From Fragum whitleyi (Eukaryota > Mollusca > Bivalvia > Cardiida > Cardiidae): a stretch of DNA of 64,000 nt. The position numbers and the translations under genes were made by a program. The notes under the pieces are model-generated. The model was not told the DNA's origin. It did not search any database and saw only the letters and a program-made list of their open reading frames with translations. The stretch's first letter is position 1, and every line of letters begins with the position of its first letter. Shown here one piece after another: positions 13,226 to 23,753 of the stretch. The stretch spans positions 33,582,077-33,646,076 of the forward strand of contig OX411557.1 of assembly GCA_948146395.1 (NCBI GenBank), read 5' to 3'.

Positions 13226-13641
13226 CTAAATGTAGAAGACATTAATACAATAACAGCAAGATGGTGCTTATGTAACAAGAGGACCATAGTTGTCCTAAAT
13301 TGGTCTTATAAGTTGAAAGCTTTCAAACCTGGTATTCAATGCAAGCTTTCAATCCAGATAGAGTAAATACAGTGTAATGACTCAAGCTTAAATAATGGGT
13401 TAAACAAGAGGTCAATGAGGGAGTGAGACAATCTACTGGCTATCAAACTTTTCCTTCATTAAAACCCGATATTTCACAAACTTTGTTCTTACCAAAAAAC
13501 TAAGAACAAAGCAAGTGGATCCCAAGCTATTAGATAGTAAAATAATATATTTCAAAAAATCTTCCAGAGTTTTCTACCTTGTTGATATTAATTGACTTGA
13601 GGTTGTGATCAAACAAGTTCACATACGAGGATAATCTTCAA

Positions 13642-14665
13642 AACTAGAGGCATTTGAGCGCTTGATTCGCTCCACAGGCCTGAATAGGCCCTAACAGGCC
13701 CTAATAATGATTATTAGGGGATGATAAGGCTGTTTAAATGAGAATTGAAGTGAATGAATGTGTGAATGTTTATTTCAAGTAAATAAGTGAATAACTCATG
13801 ATCAGTGAATAACATTGAAAATTGACCTCTACCTGTTATACACATTTTTTCATTTAATCACAAAAATTTTGTGCAGTCTGAGAATGAGTCATCCAATCAT
13901 CATTCTAGTGAAATGGTTAAAATCCGAATATAAAAATTTCAACACTAACAGTATGTTACTGTACAATATACTGGTACTGCAAAATGTTGATTGTAGATCT
14001 TTCCGCTTTTCATTAAACACTACTAAAAGGATGTAACTTCACAATAATTGTTTGTCATAAAAACAAAGTTCTAACAAATGATAATAAGAAGTAAAATATT
14101 CAGTCCAGTCCAATATATTTATTTTATTCTGCTCAATGCCTTAGATTGCAGTCAACTCAGCTCTTTCTACCCCACTCTGAACCTCAGGAGGTCAAAACAT
14201 CATTTTACACCAATTGTACTCTCTGTGCATAGTCACCCTTTGTTCAGCTAAACTGACCAATTCTCAGGGGGTATTCTCAGGCTACTTATTTCAACTAATG
14301 TTTCTATACATTTAGATTTCAACAAAGGTTTGATACCTTCTAATCTTTAATCGTTACACCTATCAAATTCCATAAGTCTAAAAAAATTAATCATGTAGGT
14401 GATACCAAAAGGATGATCAAATATTCACTTTATAAGTTAGAATTTCCTCTGCCAATAAAAATTATGCTGTTCATCAAATCAAAATATTTTTGTAGACTGA
14501 TACAACTTCACAGAAATAAATCCCCATGATATAATCCATCTGTTAAAACTTTCCTTAAACTTTCAGAATAGTTTGTTTTACCCTATATTGGATATCACAC
14601 AATATAACCTATCTGAAGAAAATGACCTCTGCCCATAAAAGACATATTTTTCATTCAATCACGAC
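13642..14665 (+). repeat. Family 5 repeat, 3' truncated
   Basis: Head aactagaggcatttgagcgc with gattcgctccacaggcctga, then degenerate modules, fading after tttttcattcaatcacgac. No closing hairpin. Confidence 0.75.
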
Positions 14666-15171
14666 CTAATCATGTAAATAACAATATTCCATCCCCTTTC
14701 CAAAAACAGCTTTCCTTATTACCCTACAATCTACTTGTAAAAATTTCAAGGATACATGATAAAATTTGTGGACTATAAACCATAAATGTTTTAAACCAGA
14801 CAGACAGACAAGAACCACACCATTTTTATATCTCTTCTGCTTGTAGAGCCTTAAACTAGAGCTTTGATTGAATTTGACTTACCAGTTATACCTGCACAAG
14901 CATGTGATAGTTTACAAAAGGTTTTATGCCACACAAAAACATCAACTGTGATTAAGAAGGGGGAATAATCATTAATTAAATTTTTCACAACTAGTCCCTG
15001 TAATTAGTCAGTAGGATGCATTGTCAAAGTAATGAGGTACCATGTATGCATAAAGAGGGACACCCATTCATAATCTTTCTAAAAAGTAAAAAGATCTAGA
15101 GGACAACATCACAACCATGACAAAATTTTAATGTCCACAAATGTACTCAAGTACAAAATTCTTCAACTCAC

Positions 15172-15253
15172 CATAAGCCACATTTTCTATAAACAGTCCA
15201 GGATAAGACCTCCACAGTACCCTGTCACACCATGATGGAGCATTGATCTTCTC
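15172..15253 (-). CDS. SHIP-like gene, exon 12 seen (PSWCDRVL motif)
   Basis: 82 bp, phase 0 to 1. The acceptor is tatcccttcag and the donor TATG|gtgagt. The peptide EKINAPSWCDRVLWRSYPG matches VRTNVPSWCDRILWKSYPE, including the P-S-W-C-D-R signature of 5-phosphatases. Confidence 0.95.
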
Positions 15254-15723
15254 CTGAAGGGATAAATACCTTACGATCACAATACCAGCCATTTAAAATC
15301 AATTCAGGTCTGACATAAGACCAGACTGTACACTAACAAGATGGTGAGAGGCGTGAAATTTTGGAAATAAGAGTACTTAAACTGTCAAATTAGAGAAAAT
15401 ATCTGCAATGGTCAAAGGCAAAGATGATAGCTTTCTCACAGAAGGGCTCAAAGAAAGCCATTAAAGCATTGACCTAGACCTTTACAGTTGACCTTGACCT
15501 TACAAACAGCAGCATAGTGTTCAAGAAATATTAATGAATAACAAATGAGACAGAAAAATGTCCATTATTTACATTGATAAGTCAATTTTACAAAAATTAT
15601 CATGCTCATATTCAAGAATGTGACAGCTTTAAAGTGGACGATATGATATCCAGTTTTAACCTTTGAGCAAGACTGATCTACAAATTGCGTGGTAGTTTAT
15701 AAATGGGTTATGAATGTATTTAC

Positions 15724-15815
15724 CCCAGTTCTTTTGATTTTTTTCCATGCATATTTATAGCCTGCCAAGTTTCTTTCTAGTCTGTATGTAGGTAGGAATG
15801 TAATATCTGCTTCCT
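15724..15815 (-). CDS. SHIP-like gene, exon 11 seen (PTYR motif)
   Basis: 92 bp, phase 1 to 0. The acceptor is actttttgcag and the donor TGGG|gtaaat. The peptide EADITFLPTYRLERN plus YAWKKIKRTG aligns with EEISFPPTYRYERG and YAWHKQKPTG of SHIP2. The Lys/Arg-rich PTYR loop contacts inositol phosphates in this family. A MITE end lies only 25 bp upstream of the acceptor. Confidence 0.94.
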
Positions 15816-15840
15816 CTGCAAAAAGTATCAAAATTGTAAG

Positions 15841-15879
15841 TATAGTCCTTTGACTTCTATATGGACTAAAATTTTGCCC

Positions 15880-15914
<35 letters not shown>

Positions 15915-16815
15915 TAACAGGGATCTCTCGATAAGGCAAAGGTTAAGTTTTCGGACAGACGGACAGACAGACAGACAGATGGACGGACAGACAGACATGA
16001 GTAAAACAATATGCCCCGATCTCTTGATACGGGCATAAAAATCAGAATCAAACTAATGAAACCAATTTTTTTTCTTGTCATATCATATTTTCCATGTATC
16101 TTAAATAATGATTTTGTCTGTCTGTCTACATGCAAACTTGCCTTTCATACCTTCTTGGAAGGGGCCGAGTCAACAGTGTATGATTTTAAGTGAGTCGTTT
16201 TAGTATAAAAGATAGTATTTTTATAAAATTGGTTTTGTTGAAGATATCAACATCCTAAGGATATCAAATCAGAGTGTATTTCTCTTTGTTCAAAAACCAT
16301 TTGGCCAGATAATTGACAATTGACATTTGACATTTGTTTTTATTCCATTCTGAGATGAACCCGATATTCACATATTTAGACCAATCAAAAAGCATTATTA
16401 AGTTGTTGGGATTTTCATGATAAGCAGGTGAGTAATAACGGTAAAAATCACATGATATTTTAGTAAAAGATGACATAACCATCGATATGCTCATTAGCAT
16501 TTCCAAATAAGGTATAAAATGGACATTTCTTCTGGCAAATGTTTAGTATAAAGCCATGGTATTTTTTCTATATGTTACATTTTCTTACTACTTAACAGCC
16601 TCCATCACCCCTTGTGTTTAAGAGCAGAAAATGTGAAAACATTAGCATTAATTAGACAAAATAATTATTTTGAGACCATTTCTAGTCAAAAAAATATTTT
16701 TTTGGAATGGTATTAAGTTGATATTAAGATTTTGCCACATACAAACTCTTCACTCAAATGTAATTTTATGAGATTGATGAAAAGGTTGGTCCATATAGAA
16801 GTAAAACTGACTTTA
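15841..16815. mobile_element. TIR MITE, copy 1 (with family 7 insertion)
   Basis: Ends tatagtcctttgacttctat and the inverse atatagaagtaaaactgac. It shares its interior with copies at 31,004, 37,146 and 49,601. The left end is 25 bp from exon 11 of the SHIP-like gene. Confidence 0.85.
15882..16041 (+). repeat. Family 7, a 160-bp complete hairpin-ended repeat
   Basis: The smallest complete example of the shared plan: acaagat, hairpin gtgtttgtgaaacac, box aaatgcccccgta, gacagacagacagatggacg microsatellite, inverse box tgatacgggcata, aaaa. It sits inside MITE copy 1. Confidence 0.8.
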
Positions 16816-17354
16816 TGGGTCAAACAGATTGTAAACAAATGGATTGGAGATTAAACAGTAGATTAATGTAATGGATCCATATATGTTTCAAACAAAATCC
16901 TGAGTGTATGACACTGAGCAGGCTGAACATTATTATGGCAAAGCAAAAATATTCAGTGATAGAGAACAGAGACTACAAACTAATGACTACACAGTGAAGA
17001 TACCGTGCAGATTCACAGTCTCATCCAAGTCTTTAAATTTTGTGTATGTAAATTTTTTGGCAATATCACTGACAGGCTCAAATATTGTATGTAAATTGAA
17101 AAATACATGGATATTATGAATAAAACACAATGCAGAAAAAAAGCACAAATACTTAATAATCTCTCATACTTTATCCCATTGAATTACAAAATTATAGAGG
17201 AAAAATTTCATTAAAGTCCTGGAATATGTACAACTTTAATTTCAGCTAAAATTGAATATGATTGTTGTTTTTATAATAACAATTCTTCATTCTAGTTGAT
17301 AAATACAATAAAGATAAGACCTAACATGGTGAATAGTTCTCACCAAATACTTAC

Positions 17355-17454
17355 GAAACCCGCAGAAAGCCGTTTTATTTTTCTGTGATATTTTCAGTTG
17401 ATCTTTTTCTATCAAAGAGTTAAGATCTTTTTCTACTGTTTTGGTTAATATAAC
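17355..17454 (-). CDS. SHIP-like gene, exon 10 seen
   Basis: 100 bp, phase 0 to 1. The acceptor is atacttacag and the donor TTTC|gtaagt. The peptide includes VEKDLNSLIEKDQLKISQ, matching the helical SRKEFEPLLRVDQLNLER of SHIP2 between the GDLNYR and PTYR motifs. Sequence similarity is modest. Position, length, phase and the DQL core make the assignment good. Confidence 0.85.
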
Positions 17455-17491
17455 CTGTAAGTATACAAAACTTTTATATAAAGCTCATTAT

Positions 17492-20265
17492 AACAAGAGG
17501 ACCAAGATGGTCCTAGATCCCTCACCTGAGTCTCTTTGACCCCTGGGACAACACATTAATTAGATAGGCAGGTGTCAAAAAGAAGATAAATGCCTAAGAT
17601 CAATACCATGGAACGTTTTCAGCAAAGAGCAAGACAGATATGCCTTTTTGCTCTTTGATTCTATGTAAAAAGGGTTGCACCCGGGTGGACCCCAAATGTG
17701 ACCCCATGGTCTTGATATGAACAAACTTGGAAGAGGTCCATCAGTTGATGCTACATACTAAATATGAAGGCTGTCTGCCTTCTGGTTTCAGAGAAGAAGA
17801 TTTTTGACAGTTTTCCTGTTTTCACCCATCATGCTCAGCTGAGCTGAAACGGATGCGCCCGGGTGGAGCCCAAATATGACCCAAGGGTCTTGATATGAAC
17901 AAACTTGGTAGGGGCCCACTAGATGATGCTACATACCAACAAGAGTGCCATCGTCACAAAATACGCCGCCACTTTGCTGCTGTTTCACGAAAATAATTGT
18001 AGACACTCCTTATTTTGACAGAACCAAATTCAAAATGACCAAGTTTCATTTAAATCAAGACAAAAATTTTGGAGGAGTTGCCTTCACAAGGCTGCAATTT
18101 CAATAAGCCCCAGGCACTAAGTTTTAAGGGGGCATAATTCAGGGAAATAAATGAGCCATAAAATCCTTGATCCATGTACATCTACAAATCATGGTGATGA
18201 CATTGACCAAGTTTCATTTAAATAAAGACAAAAAAGTAAGGAGGAGTTGTGTTCAAAAGGCTGCGATTTCAATAAGCCCTAGCTACTAAGTTTTAAGGGA
18301 GCATAATTTAGGGTAAAATAAATGAACCACAAAATCCTTACTTCATGCTCATCTACCAATTTCGGTTATAACATCCACCAAGTTTCATTCAGATCCTGCC
18401 AGAAACTTAGGAAGAGTTGCATTCACAAGGCTGCAATTTCAATAAGCCCCAGAGACTAAATTTTAAGGGGGCATAACTGAGGCAATAAGCCCCAGAGACT
18501 AAGTTTTTAAGGGGCATAACTCAGGCAAAAATCAACGAACCATAAAATCCTTCCTTCATGCACATCTACCAATTGAGGTGATTGACCAAGTTTCAAGAAG
18601 ATCCAGCCAGAAACTTAGGAGGAGTTGCATTGACAAGAAAAATGGACCCAGAGACTAGGTTTTTAAGGGGCATAACTCAGGCAAAAATCAACGAACCATT
18701 AAATCATTCTTCATGCACATCTACCAATTGAGGTGAAGAGACTAAGTTTTTAAGGGGCATAACTCAGGCAAAAATCAACGAACCATAAAATCCTTCCATC
18801 ATTCACATCTACCAATTGAGGTGATTGACCAAGTTTCAAGAAGATCCAGCCAGAAACTTAGGAGGAGTTGCATTGACAAGAAAAATGGACCCAGAGACTA
18901 AGTTTTTAAGGGGCATAACTCAGGCAAAAATCAATGAACCATAAAATCATTCCTTCATGCACATCTACCAATTGAGGTGATAACATTGATCAAGTTTCAA
19001 GAAAATCCAGCCAGAAACTTAGGAAGAGTTGTGTTGACAAGAAAAATGGACCCAGAGACTAAGTTATCAAGGGGCATAACTCAGGCAAAAATCAACGAAC
19101 CGTAAAATCATTCCTTCATGCACATCTACCAATTGAGGTGATTACATTGACCAAGTTTGGAGAAGATCCAGCCAGAAACTTAGGAGGAGTTGCGTTGACA
19201 AGAAAAGTGGACCCAGAGACTTAGTTATCAAGGGGCATAACTCAGGCAAAAATCAATGAACTGTAAAATCCTTCCTTCATGCACATCTACCAATTGAGGT
19301 GATAACATTGACCAAGTTTCAAGAAGATCCAGCCAGAAGTTTAGGAGGAGTTGCGTTGACAAGAAAAGTGGATGGACGTACGGACGGACGAATGGACGGA
19401 CGGAGGGACCGACAAGATGACCCCAATATACGTCTGCCTCCGGCGGCGTATAAAAATGAAAGCAGTGTGCCCTCTGGTTTCGATTAAAGAAGATTTTAAA
19501 AGATTTTTGCTCTTCCATTCTATGTAAAAAGGGTTGCGCCCGGGTGGAGCCCAAATATGATCCTAGGGTCTTGATATGAACAAATTTGGTAGAGGTCCAC
19601 TAGATGATGCTACATACTAAATATGAAAGCTGTCTGCCCTCTGGTTTCATAGAAGAAGATTTTTGAAGATTTTCATTTTTTTACCCTTCATGCTCTTAAG
19701 AGATAAAGGGATGCACCCTTGCAAAGCCCAAATATGACACAAGGGTCTTGATATGAACAAACTTGGTAGAGGCCCACTAGGTGATGCTACACACCAAATA
19801 TTAAAGCTGTCTGCCATCTGGTTTCAGAGAAGAAAATTTTTAAAGATTTTCGCTCTTTGATTCTATGTAAAAAGGGTTGCGCCCGGGCAAAGCCCAAATA
19901 TGACCCGAGGGTCTTGATATGAACAAACTGGGTAGAGGTCCACTAGATAATGCTACATACCAAATATGAAAGCTGTCTGCCTTCTGGTTTCAGAGAAGAA
20001 GATTTTCATATTTTCACCCTTTTTGTTAAGGGTACAGGGAAAGTTAAGGGTGGATTTCATTTATTTGAACAACTTTGGTAGAGCTTGACCCAAGGAACAT
20101 CCCTGCCAAGTTTCATCAAAATTGGCCCACTGGTTTAGGAGGAGAAGATGTTTAGAGAAATTGTGGACGACGCACGACGCACGACGGACGACGCACGACT
20201 GACGACGGACATTCTACGATCCCAATAGCTCACCTTGAGCACTTCGTGCTCAGGTGAGCTAAAAA
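17492..20265 (+). repeat. Family 1 repeat with nested family 2
   Basis: Head acaagaggaccaagatggtc, ccctcacctgagtc. Modules have cttgatatgaacaaacttgg and tctgccttctggtttcag. Then a gacgacgcacgacgg run and the hairpin gagcacttcgtgctcaggtg, agctaaaaa. It is interrupted at 17,938-19,456. Confidence 0.88.
17938..19456 (+). repeat. Family 2 repeat, nested in family 1
   Basis: Head acaagagtgccatcgtcac with box aatacgccgcc. About eight ~120-165-bp modules share aggggcataactcaggcaaa, gatccagccagaaacttagg and catctaccaattgaggtga. Microsatellite ggacggacgaatggacggac, inverse box ggcggcgtataaaaa. It splits the host text catacc/aaatatgaaagc, which shows the insertion order. Confidence 0.88.
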
Positions 20266-20655
20266 GGGCAATAACTCAAAAATTATAAATGGTAGAGTTA
20301 GGGTTATTGCGCTATGCACAACCTAGCTATGAGATCTATACACCTGTGACGTTTCAAGACCAAAGGCCTTATAGTTTCAAAGGTATGGACCAGACACGAA
20401 TTTGCTCACTGAATCAAACAAAGGACAATAACTCAAAAATTACAAATGGTAGAGTTGTGGTTCTTGTGCTCTGCATACCCTAGCTATGACATCTATACAC
20501 CTGTGAAGTTTCAAGACCATAGGCCTTATAGTTTGAAAGTTATGGACCAGACACAAATTTGCTAACGGACAGACAGATGGACAGTCAGATGGACAGACAG
20601 ACAGACAGAAGATGCAGACAACAACATAATACGACCCTTCTGGCGTATAAAAACA
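20266..20655 (+). repeat. Repeat with two ~147-bp modules (family 8 end)
   Basis: Two modules share aatggtagagtt, gctatga and caagaccaaaggccttatag. They are followed by gacagatggacagtcag, gacagacagacagac and ccttctggcgtataaaa. A related copy is at 55,018-55,220. Confidence 0.7.
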
Positions 20656-20741
20656 TATTTGATGGTCAGTCTTTGAAGCTGTTAAATTAAAACTTCCCAG
20701 ATGATCCAAGATTGTACATGCTAGGTGTCATAGTGTTATTA

Positions 20742-22572
20742 CACTGCAACTCCATTAAAACGCTGTGGTCGGGGTCCAAGAAATGAAACAGCGGAAGAAG
20801 TGGATGTATCTGCTATAACGCTGTACCCCCCCTGACGCCGCCGATCCCCCCCCCCCCCCCCCCCCCCGCGGTGAACAATAACTAGCGCGGAAACGTAATA
20901 GACACAGGGTCAATATTGATAACGATATCGGATATCTAAATATGCCTATACATGTACATATTTAGGCCATCGCATTATATAATTTTTAAACACGGCAATG
21001 AATTTAAGAACAAGCGCGGTTTATTACTTTGATATTTTTTATTTTAAGATCGCTTTGTTGTCCCCAAGCTAAACAAAACTATCTTTGATAAAGTAATCTA
21101 GTTTGTAGGGTTAAACGATCGCAGACTCCTCTTAGATCTCTGAATCCCGATTTCTCGGGCCTACCCGCCCGACAGCTGAGAAACACTGATAACGACGATC
21201 TCAAAAGGGTAGAGTTAGTAAAATCCATAAAGTTCCATAAGATCAACGAATTTCATATTTTAAATGTTGTCTTCTCGAAAATAATTATCTACGCAATCAA
21301 AATAAACAATACCCTACGTCTGATCGAAACTCTATCAAAGTTATCGAATCTCTCGGAGTGCAGTACCTCATTCTTCGATGAGCGAGAAAAAATGCCGTAA
21401 ATTCAATTAAATGAATCTGTAGCTACGACATTTGGATCGCTGATTTGCAAAGATCATCTTCACGAGTCAAGATGTATCGAAAGCTTCTCGAAAACCGTAT
21501 TAGTAAAACGTTCGTAACCCTGGGTTTGACAAGATGTTATTTCACGGCTTTGATTAATAGATAGTAGATCGTCAGGAAAGAAGTACAGACAATTGCGAAG
21601 CGACGCGGTCACCATCAGTTTCGCGCCATTTTCAGATTCTTTGTTCGACACATCTCAGCGGGAAATGTAGGTTTATATATAGCTTCCTGTTTAAATTTCA
21701 AATAAGTTGTCTATTTAGTGAGAGATAAGAATCAACGACAATAATTCAATCGAACTTTAAAACCTTACTATAATATGAAAAAGTTTAATGAAAAAGAAAC
21801 AAAATTTTATCATATATTTACAAAAAACGTAATATTTATAAGAAAATTCAACGGGATTAGCAAAGGGAGGTAATAAACCAATAAATTGGGTAAGGGGCGA
21901 GTCGCTTTTTGAATCGTTTGTCAACAGCGGTAAATGTTCAAGATTTGAGAATATAAAACGAGATGAGCTCATTTTGCGAAAACACAGCTTCTTCTGAAGT
22001 TTATTAACTTGGATTTAATCGCATCCGAGCTAGACTTTCTTTGTGTTCAATTGCGTCCCTGCCGTCGACACAGAGCAGTTGGTAGCGCGCCGGACTGTCA
22101 ATATTGGGATTCCGTGTATCTCCGACGGCGGCACTCATTCTTTCTGACTATAAGTCACTCACCCATGGGTTAATAATCGTAGACCTAAGTGAGATAGCAG
22201 TTTGGAGTTAGGGAAAGATTGTTGTAGTCGTGAGTTTGGTACTCCAGCGGTAGTGATGTAACTATACGTCTGTCAGCCATCAAACTAGCCATTTCTCTCT
22301 GACCAGAGGCATTTTATCGCCACCACTGCCCCGCGGGAGGTGTGAAAAACAATTGTATTGATTTACCTGGCTTCGCTCAGTATCGATTTTTATCTCGGTG
22401 TTTTCACCCTTCGATCTAAAATCGCGATCAAAACGGCGTTAAGTGCGGATCGGGTAACATCGCCGCAGCATCCCAAAATGGTCGACCCCCCCCAAATTTC
22501 GGGAGCCAAGCGGACCCCGCGTTATATTGGATTTAGCGCTCTAACAGATTTCGTTATAATGGAGTTGCAGTG
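20742..22572. mobile_element. pogo/Tigger-like TIR element
   Basis: Ends CACTGCAACTCCATTAAAAC and the inverse cgttataatggagttgcagtg, each next to TA. The terminal text recalls pogo/Tigger ends (family knowledge). The interior contains a SINE at 22,062 and no intact transposase. Near the left end lies a run of 22 C (20,846-20,867). Confidence 0.75.
22062..22265 (+). mobile_element. tRNA-derived SINE, internally deleted
   Basis: Plus-strand copy. The head contains gcagttggtagcgcg and is followed by the body box cactcattctttctgac. The middle and tail are shortened. It lies inside the TIR element at 20,742-22,572. Confidence 0.75.
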
Positions 22573-23029
22573 TATTATCAGGCACAAGTCAAACCAAATT
22601 CAAAATTCTTAGCAAATTATCTTTCATCTAAAAAAATATTTTCTCTTTTTTTTGTGTGTGTATGACTTTTCAAATGAAGTAAAAGTTTACACCAAATCTA
22701 ATTACAGTTATAATTTTAAGAACTTTAATTGACATTCTTTACTTTTATTTGAAGATATTTGATATTTTATAATAAGCAGATCAGGGGTAAACTTGCCAAA
22801 CAAACTGAATGTTGAAATGGTGGCAGTATTTTTGCATAGGAAAATCATTTTTTATTACAATAACTTTGTAGCTGGAACAAACAAGCCATTTTCACAGCAT
22901 TTTTTTCCACTCTGTATCTGAGGTCATCCATAGATGTATATTTAAATTCTTAGACATATCAATTTATTTTCCTATATTTAACGAAGTTTGTCTATAAAAT
23001 TCTTTACCACCTCTCATATATCATTCTAC
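22573..23029. other. Intronic DNA, nothing recognised
   Basis: AT-rich unique-looking sequence between the pogo-like element and exon 9. I see no exon or repeat signature. Confidence 0.5.
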
Positions 23030-23174
23030 CTGTATTTTTTCTTCTACTCTGTAGTTCAAATCCCCCAGAAAGAACACATGATGAAATTCATTGGTAATGT
23101 CAAAATTGGTGAGATGTTTTTGGCCCAGCGACATTGTCAGTCCTTTGATTATATCACGGTAATTCTGATTACGT
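23030..23174 (-). CDS. SHIP-like gene, exon 9 seen (FFLGDLNYR catalytic motif)
   Basis: 145 bp, phase 2 to 0. The acceptor is attttttcag and the donor CAG|gtagaa. The peptide begins RNQNYRDIIKGLTMS and contains FHHVFFLGDLNYRVEE. It matches RNQNYLDILRLLSLG and THLFWFGDLNYRL of SHIP2. The Trp usual before the xGDxNYR core is Phe here, while Gly, Asp, Asn and Arg are kept. Confidence 0.95.
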
Positions 23175-23312
23175 CTGAAAAAATATCAGAGTAATTCTGA
23201 TTACTTCTGAAAAAACAGAGAAAAATGCCCAATAATAATTGAAAATATAAATGAAAACTTTACCAAATAGATGATAGTAGGTTTTTTTTAAAAAAAACAA
23301 CAATGGATAACA

Positions 23313-23640
23313 AACAAGAGGACCATAATGGTCCTGTATCACCACACCTGAGTCTCCTCGACAACTTGGACATCTTAGACAGGTGACCACTTCTAAGGAG
23401 AAAATGTGCATCTTTTGTTTTCAATGCCCTAGACTGAAATCAGATTATTGTTGAAAGATTACCTTCTTTGTTTCTATGTAAAATTGGAGGCACATGCCCT
23501 GAGCCAAAGGATATGATCTGAAGCACATGATATGAACAAACTTCATATAGGTAAATTTAATGAAGTTTAACACCAAATTTCTAGCTGTCTGCCTCCTGGT
23601 TTTGGAGAAAGAGATTTATCAAGGTTTCACTCTGTTTCTA
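23313..23640 (+). repeat. Hairpin-ended repeat family 1, 5' part, split by the LINE
   Basis: Starts acaagaggaccataatggtc with the cacacctgagtc box and continues to the LINE 3' end. The other part resumes at about 28,425. Its internal text (gatatgaacaaact, tctgccttctggttt) equals that of the copies at 17.5 and 62.1 kb. Confidence 0.8.
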
Positions 23641-23753
23641 TACAATACAATACAATACAATACAATATTCTTTATTACGTAATTAGGCCTCTGGCCCACA
23701 ATACAAGTATTACATTTACAAAACAACATATACAATTACAGTAATGTGCAAAA

